A stretch of DNA of 14,383 bases from Dinochytrium kinnereticum (Eukaryota; Chytridiomycota; Chytridiomycetes; Chytridiales; Chytridiaceae). The position numbers and the translations under genes were made by a program. Where the stretch lies: the NCBI GenBank assembly GCA_027604005.1, contig JADGJT010000501.1, positions 1 through 14,383 on the forward strand. The letters run 5' to 3'. The notes below the pieces were generated by a model, which saw only the letters and a list, made by a program, of their open reading frames with translations, ran no database searches and was not told where the DNA came from. Shown piece after piece: positions 9,268 through 14,383 of the stretch. Each line of letters starts with the position of its first letter. The stretch's first letter is position 1.

Positions 9268-10025
9268 TTGTTTATCGGGGGCGGAAGGTTTGCTCGATTC
9301 AGTAGATTCTGTTGCGTTGCTTCTTTGATTTCAACACGATGCATATGTATGCGATGGTGATACATAACTTGAGCAGAATGTCCATTCTCGGGGCTAGACC
9401 TGTACAATTCCTTTCAATGAAGGATACTCGTGTTGTTTTTTTTCCTTTTGTCATAATTTAAACTAAATTTAACTTGTTTTGGCATTGCTTAATCAAAGTG
9501 ACGGAATGTCTCTCTCCGGAATACATTTTGAGTTCAATCTATTAATGATGATCTAATAACAGTAAATGTGTGAATGATAAACCTATCACACGTAGAGTAC
9601 GTTTAGGGCAAAGAAAAGGTCAATAGAAAAGAGAGACAAGGTGATCCAAAGGCTGTCCACAACCCACAACCCTCAAAATGAAATAATTAAAAAGGATGTG
9701 GATGTGGTGAACGGATTTTGAAATATGAAGTCTAGGAAATACGATTATGATTATTTTTTCTACGTAGGAGGAGAAATGCAAATGTTTGGGGTTGAGCGAT
9801 GCATTGATGTTCGTGATAACATAGAGAAAGTTAAAGTGCGCATAGTCGAAAGAAGAAAGAAAATCTCAATAGAAAAAAAAGAAGAAGTAAGAAGTAAAAA
9901 AATGAGTAGAGAGGGGTGTCTATCATTTGCCTTCTAAAATTATAAATCCACGCTACTCAAAAAAGCAGCTCGCTCGCTCATGATGAAAAATGCATAATGA
10001 GTATTCTTAAAAGCAGGACCCCTCT
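9268..10025. other. Convergent intergenic region of 758 bp
   Basis: It lies between the stop codons of gene 4 (+) and the kinesin gene (-). The sequence is AT-rich, with T-runs near 9435 and A-rich purine runs around 9850-9905, and holds the two 3' flanks. A 70-codon plus-strand ORF at 9725-9937 is Lys/Glu-rich only because of the purine runs and starts from a weak context, so it is not called. No tRNA-like B box, hairpin terminator or repeat array was seen. Confidence 0.6.
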
Positions 10026-12994
10026 CTACGCGTAATGTCTTCCTTTCGACACAAGCCCTCTAGCAGAAGGTGCAGCCGTGGGATCATGCTCCTGCACAAA
10101 CTCTCCAGATCCCAAGCTCCCCGAAAGATCTCGATCTCCTGAAAGTCCTCCTCCACCTCTCCCTCCAGCTCCCCTCCCCGATGCCCCACCACCGGAAGAG
10201 GTTGACGCGCTTTTCGTTGGACTCCTTCGGTGAGCGCTGGCTGGTCTCGCTTTCCTGGCGTTACCACTCCCATTTCCTCCTCCACCTGTCGTCGCTCCAC
10301 CGCCAGCCGTCGCTCCTCGCCCTTCAGAAACAGTTGAAGATCCAGTGGCTTTCTTGCGTTTTTCAGTTGGGACATCGTACGTGAGGTAAGGGTCCGGGAA
10401 AGCTGACATGGGATCCCACCGTTCAGATTCATCGTCTTCATAGTCTTCAGGGTGGTTTGGGTCGTAAAGATGGTGATCGTGCTCTCGGTGTAGGCCCTTT
10501 CCGCCTAGAATTTTCCCGGAGATGAGGCTTCGCTTTCCGCGAATGTTGTTCCCCGCGTGCGCTATGTACTGGATTCGCCACTTTTCGGCGGCTTCATCAT
10601 AGTCAGCACGCTCTTCGACGGCTTGGAGTTCTTCTTCGGGGACGAAAGAGTTTATCATCAGCATCTTGAGTTTGAGTTCGATAGTGAGTTCACGGATTGT
10701 GTCGAGGAGTCCTTCTCGCTCTCGTTGGTGCTCTTCTTGAAGGTCTTTGATCTCGGAGCGGTGGGAGATGAGAAGGTTCCAGAGTTTCTTCAGTTTTCGG
10801 GTTTTGGAGGAAGCCTCCTCTTGAAGGGATGAAAACTCTTCTTCGATTTGAAGATTGATCTCCTCATGCTCTTCAAGCTCTCTTTTCAGTTCGCGTTCTT
10901 TTCGAGCGCGTTCTTCAAGCTCAGCTGCACGCGCGGCCATGGCATTTTGGATCTGCGTCTCCTTGTCAACGAGTGAGACACCCCCGACAAGGAGCTTTTG
11001 CTCCAGCTGTGCAAGCTTGGCCGCAATGTTATCTCTCGCCTTCTTCTCATTCTCAAGCTCCTCTCCCCGTTTTTCAGCCTCCTCCAACAACCGATCTTTT
11101 TCAGATTCCTCCAACCCTTTATCCTGTAGAATCGCCTGCTTCTCCCTCTCAACCTCCGCAGCCATCTCCGCGAGTTTCTCTTTGGGAACCCCACGGAACG
11201 CTCTTGGCCCTTCGTCGTTTTGAGCAGCGCCAGTGGAGGGTTGCTTGGCTTTTCGTCGTTTTCGTTTGGACTCTTTGGTTCTTGGACGGAGGGATCGGGT
11301 GCTGCTTTCTGGGTCGGTGTCGTCGCTGCCCGTGCCGCTTTCGTCGACCTCTTCGACTTCTTCGACTTCTTCGATTTCTTCGATCACGCGGACTTGGCCT
11401 TCTGGGCCGTCGATTGTGTTGAGTTGGGCGGCTTCGAGCTCTTGTTTTAGACGGCGGATTTCTTCTTGGAATTCTCGGAGCATCGCGTCCTTTTTGGTTG
11501 TTGTTGGTTTGTTTGTTTTTTTTTTTTTTTGACAAGAGGTTTGAACGTGTTAGATTTCTTTCTACTGGGGAATGCTTTTTCTTTTGTTTTTTCTAAGGGA
11601 GAAGGTGTTGAACGTACCTTTGGATCTTCATTAACCTTGGGCTTGTTCTTGATATTCTTTGCACGATTCGCGTACCTCAATGTGGAGAGCGTCTCATCAT
11701 AATTATAGCTCGCGGGACTCAACGTAGCAATCATCAAAGTCCTAGCATTCCCACCCAACGAATCCTGCAAAAGCCTCGTGAGCTTCGAATCCCTATACGG
11801 AATATGAGAGCTCTTCCCATCCACCAACGCCGAGATGACATTCCCCAAAGCCGATAACGATAAATTGATCTTGGTGGCCTCTTTCAATCTGTCCCCAGTG
11901 GCACCCGTCTTGGATTGCCTCTCGGAACCAGCCAAATCAACCAAATGAAGCTTCCCTGCTCGAATGCGAGATTCATCGTCAACGTTATCACCCTTCTCCG
12001 AGGCCTCCACTGTGATGGTGAAAATGGAATGACTTCTTGAGGAGGTGGCGTTCATCTCTGTGGCTCCAACGCTGCGATTCTTGTTGCCAAAGGACATCAA
12101 TCGGTCCATCTCGTCCACGTCTTTGATGACAAAGGTACGGAGGTCCTTGATGTACACTCCTACGTCGGATCTTTCTTTGACGTCGAGTTTGCCGGCTTTG
12201 GGGTTGAGAAGGTCGCGAATGTCCTCGTTGTAGATTTCGAGGTAAGACGCTCGGACGAGGTACTGGGTTGTTGGTGGAGAGGCTTGTATTTGCGCGAATA
12301 TGTGTTCAAAGGCATTTGGGATGATGCCGCGGAGTTCTGGAACGTCACGAACGCCCTCCATGGAAAAAGTCTATGTTGAGATTGGTTGTGTTAGCGTTGA
12401 GCATTCAAATCTTCACCTGCCCATCGAGACCGATTGCCTCAGATACAACATCAATTCGATCGATTTCACCCCCCACACGTCGTTCCACATCCTCACCTTT
12501 CCTGTGCCAGTCTGACCATAAGCAAAGATAGTTCCATTGTACCCATTCAACACGGACTCAACGATGGGCCTGGCGGTCGTGTTGTAAACATCCAGCTGTC
12601 TGCAGTTCCAGTCGAAGACTGAATCAAAGGTGAATGATTTGGGAGGGTCCTGGTTCTTTGGGTCGAGAATGCTGACACTTGCTTGCTGTCTGTTGATGTC
12701 GACGACACATGTGTGGCCGGCTGCCTTTTCTTTTTCGGAGAAGGGACGACATCTTACAATGACTTTGACTGCTTCCCGCTCGGCCTGTGGTTAGTGGGGA
12801 ATGGATGGGGTTTGGTTGTTAGACAATTGGGAAGGTTAGAGAAAGTGGGTGGGGATTATTGAGATGGCGTTATTTAATAGAAATTCTAAAGTGGTCTAGT
12901 GAGAGAAGGAGGCTGAAGGATGCTTAAGAAAGGTCATGGATAGCTGGCCGTGTTGCTGGCAGTGCCGTTACGTTCAGTGAGCCTCACTCACCAT
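10026..12994 (-). CDS. Kinesin-2 (KIF3-type) plus-end-directed motor
   Basis: Inferred exons are 12994-12992 (start codon only), 12784-12497, 12370-11618 and 11489-10026, giving 835 aa. The motor domain fills residues 2-340. The P-loop GQTGTGKT (91-98) is split by an intron after Lys97. Switch I SSRSH is at 207-211 and switch II DLAGSE at 242-247. The microtubule-binding and neck region reads [19 protein letters not shown], followed after the splice by [11 protein letters not shown]. That neck is the hallmark of kinesin-2, as distinct from kinesin-1 or kinesin-3. An acidic EEV/EEI repeat and a Lys/Arg stretch (about 382-430) precede a coiled coil (about 448-625). Then come [12 protein letters not shown] and [17 protein letters not shown] (about 652-668), which resemble the KIF3A/B post-coil region. 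The tail is Gly/Ser-rich and ends [13 protein letters not shown], close to the SRGLVPK ending I recall for KIF3B. Kinesin-2 drives anterograde intraflagellar transport in ciliated cells and vesicle transport elsewhere; which applies here depends on whether this fungus is flagellated. Confidence 0.92.
11345..11384 (-). repeat. 9-bp tandem repeat encoding EEV/EEI triplets in kinesin
   Basis: Four near-identical 9-mers (CGACTTCTT on the plus strand, with single-base variants) encode an alternating Glu-Glu-Val/Ile run just after the kinesin neck. A 9-bp unit preserves frame when the copy number changes. Confidence 0.7.
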
Positions 12995-13300
12995 TCTGAT
13001 GTTGGGTCTGGGTTGTCACTTGCACCAGCTTGACAATTCCAAAATCAGAAATCAGAAATCTTCAAGAACCTCAGCTCAAGATACAGACAAAGGGAAAAGA
13101 TGCCACGAGTTTCGATATACATAAATAAGAAAGGACACATTTATTTGTAAGGACGTACAGCTGGTGAAACGATTGGGCATGGAGCGGGCAAGGGCATCCA
13201 GGGAAAAGGGCAGTGTTGGGGTGGGTGGAGCGTAGTGAACACTGAGGATGAATGACTGAAGGTGAAGCATAGTGTTGGCATGATAGAGAAGAGCAGCCTC
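12995..13300. other. Gap between PNO1 stop and kinesin start
   Basis: This 306-bp stretch holds the 3' flank of PNO1 and the promoter and leader of the kinesin gene, both on the minus strand. Minus-strand ORFs here (for example in 13071-13304) have no recognisable family. No core promoter element or RNA gene is evident. Confidence 0.5.
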
Positions 13301-14320
13301 TCAAAACCTCTCCTTTGCCCTCTGAGCAATAATCCTGAGCTTATTGTAAACCTTTCCAGGACTCGCACCCATGATCAGCGCAACAACGGCGTCACGAGCA
13401 ATCTTGATGTTGCTGAAGGACCCAAGAATGTGAATCTTGCAGTCAGCGACAACGATTCGTGTTCGAGAGGCGTTTTCAATAGCATACTTGGTTCGACCGT
13501 CTTTTCCAACGATGCGGCCCACAGCACGGGACAGATTGTCACCATTGAGGGTCTTGACGTCTTTGGTTTCAAACGTGTCAAGGTAGAGGTCGTCGAGACG
13601 GAGGAGAGCGATAGCATCCTAATTATTTTTCAACGAAGAAGGCAGAATGAGTTTGATTGTTCATGGTGAGAAGAGTGAAATCCAGAAAAAAAGATGAAAA
13701 AAAAACAAAAAAGAAAAAGCTCACCGCAATTTCGAATCCAAGCGTGAAAGCCTTCACGAAATCAGCACCCTTCTGCACAGCCCCGGTATCTTCCGTCTCC
13801 TCACAAGTTCGCAACTCGACGGACTTTCTCTTGACATTCATCCTGACCTGCAGCTTGAGGTAGTCAACGAGAGGTGTGTAGATCTGCATCCAGATCTTCT
13901 TGAGGGGTGTGAGGCGGTGTGGGGGGATGGGGATGGATCGTTTTTCTCTGGATTGGGTCTGAGGGAGTCGGCTAGAGTGGTGTGATGACCGAGGGGGGGG
14001 AAAAGTGAAAAAAAAAAAGGTGGTGGTGTAGGAGAATGCCCTCAGAGAATAGTAGTTATCATCACTGACCCCTCTTTGGAGGTCGCAGTGCTTGACTCTA
14101 TATGAATCTCATCAACGGGGGGGGACAGCAGGAGGGGGAGGGGAGTGGAAGATGGGAGAGGGGGATGATTCCGAATCCAACTCACAGAGAGGTCTCGACG
14201 CTTGAGAGCAGGAAAGTTTGGCCGTTCAGCCTCTGGGATCAGCTCAATGTCGTTGCCGTCGTCAGCAACCTCAGCGTCCATGTCGAGGTCAGCGGCGGGG
14301 ATAAAGTCATCCTCGTCCAT
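13301..14320 (-). CDS. PNO1: PNO1/Dim2, KH-domain small-subunit ribosome assembly factor
   Basis: Inferred exons are 14320-14186, 13958-13725 and 13618-13301, all phase 0, giving 228 aa. The acidic N-terminus (about 1-35) leads to [10 protein letters not shown], then [29 protein letters not shown] and [12 protein letters not shown]. The last exon has [16 protein letters not shown], the KH signature [23 protein letters not shown] and a C-terminal AKERF. This order and wording match the Pno1/Dim2 family closely. The protein binds 20S pre-rRNA near the 3' end of 18S with Nob1 and helps late 40S maturation in nucleolus and cytoplasm (family knowledge). It is slightly shorter than yeast Dim2, mainly at the N-terminus. 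The 227-nt first intron could hide a 42-nt in-frame exon (14108-14067), although the spacing from FPAL to the PPHR block already matches that of human PNO1 as I recall it. Confidence 0.93.
14042..14115 (-). ncRNA. Possible box C/D snoRNA in PNO1 intron 1
   Basis: Read on the minus strand, the 227-nt intron holds TTGATGA (14115-14109, box C-like, with U instead of purine at position 1). GTGATGA at 14065-14059 is a perfect C' consensus, and CTGA at 14045-14042 would be box D, 74 nt in all. A CCC/GGG pair flanks the ends as a minimal closing stem. No clear D' box is visible and no rRNA target was identified from memory. Introns of ribosome-biogenesis genes are common snoRNA hosts, which raises the prior. 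It could be chance. Confidence 0.28.
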
Positions 14321-14329
14321 TTGAACGTA

Positions 14330-14366
14330 GAGGGATGGATGGATAGAGGGGATGGATGGATGGATT
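14330..14366. repeat. GATG/GGAT microsatellite in the PNO1 upstream region
   Basis: Two short runs of GGAT/GATG units lie just upstream of the PNO1 start. On the transcribed strand they form a pyrimidine-rich CCATCCAT leader or promoter tract. Such tracts are length-variable; a promoter role is possible but not shown. Confidence 0.55.
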
Positions 14367-14383
14367 GAGGATAGAAAAAGAAA

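Noticed and set aside
9725..9937. 70-codon Lys/Glu-rich ORF in the convergent gap
   Set aside because: Its composition follows purine runs, there is no homology or splice support, and it lies between two 3' ends.
10855..11535. Ser-rich and Arg-rich open frames on the plus strand and in other minus frames across the kinesin coiled coil
   Set aside because: They are shadows of the Glu/Lys/Leu-rich coiled-coil codons in the true minus-strand frame and show no family motif.
1..14383. CRISPR array, transposon ends, tRNA or rRNA genes, or an operon-like gene system
   Set aside because: No regularly spaced repeats, transposase motifs, tRNA B-box/cloverleaf or rRNA sequence were found, and gene orientations are mixed with individual promoters.

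Overview
The window reads as nuclear DNA of a fungus. Six protein genes are packed into 14.4 kb and interrupted by 14 inferred spliceosomal introns. Most introns are 53-150 nt, with GTGAG- or GTA-type donors and TAG, CAG or AAG acceptors. A CTAAC- or TTAAC-like branch site is visible in several of them. Protein content and intron style suggest Basidiomycota, but the kinesin described below would also fit a flagellated early-diverging fungus, so the phylum is inference. All exon joins were made by eye from frame continuity and remembered family sequences; no alignment or transcript data was available.

Layout. (1) 223-2849 (+): an 818-residue arginyl-tRNA synthetase-like protein with degenerate catalytic motifs and an intact DALR-type tail. 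(2) 2940-3973 (-): a 315-residue conserved protein with a helix-hairpin-helix GIGPATA motif, convergent with gene 1. (3) 4020-7779 (+): a 1106-residue FHA-RING ubiquitin ligase of the CHFR/Dma type, with a long Ser-rich linker and a second Cys/His cluster at its end. Its start codon lies only 46 bp from that of gene 2. (4) 8142-9267 (+): a 314-residue unrecognised acidic, disordered protein. (5) 10026-12994 (-): an 835-residue kinesin-2 (KIF3-type) motor. (6) 13301-14320 (-): PNO1/Dim2, the KH-domain factor of small-subunit ribosome maturation. Its first intron contains a weak box C/D snoRNA-like pattern.

The genes do not form an operon or an evident pathway. Possible links are local: genes 2 and 3 share a very short divergent promoter, and gene 6 could host a guide RNA for the machinery it serves. 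No mobile element, CRISPR array, rRNA or tRNA was seen. The points most worth following are the pseudo-synthetase, the kinesin-2 in what may be a non-flagellated fungus, and the possible snoRNA in PNO1.
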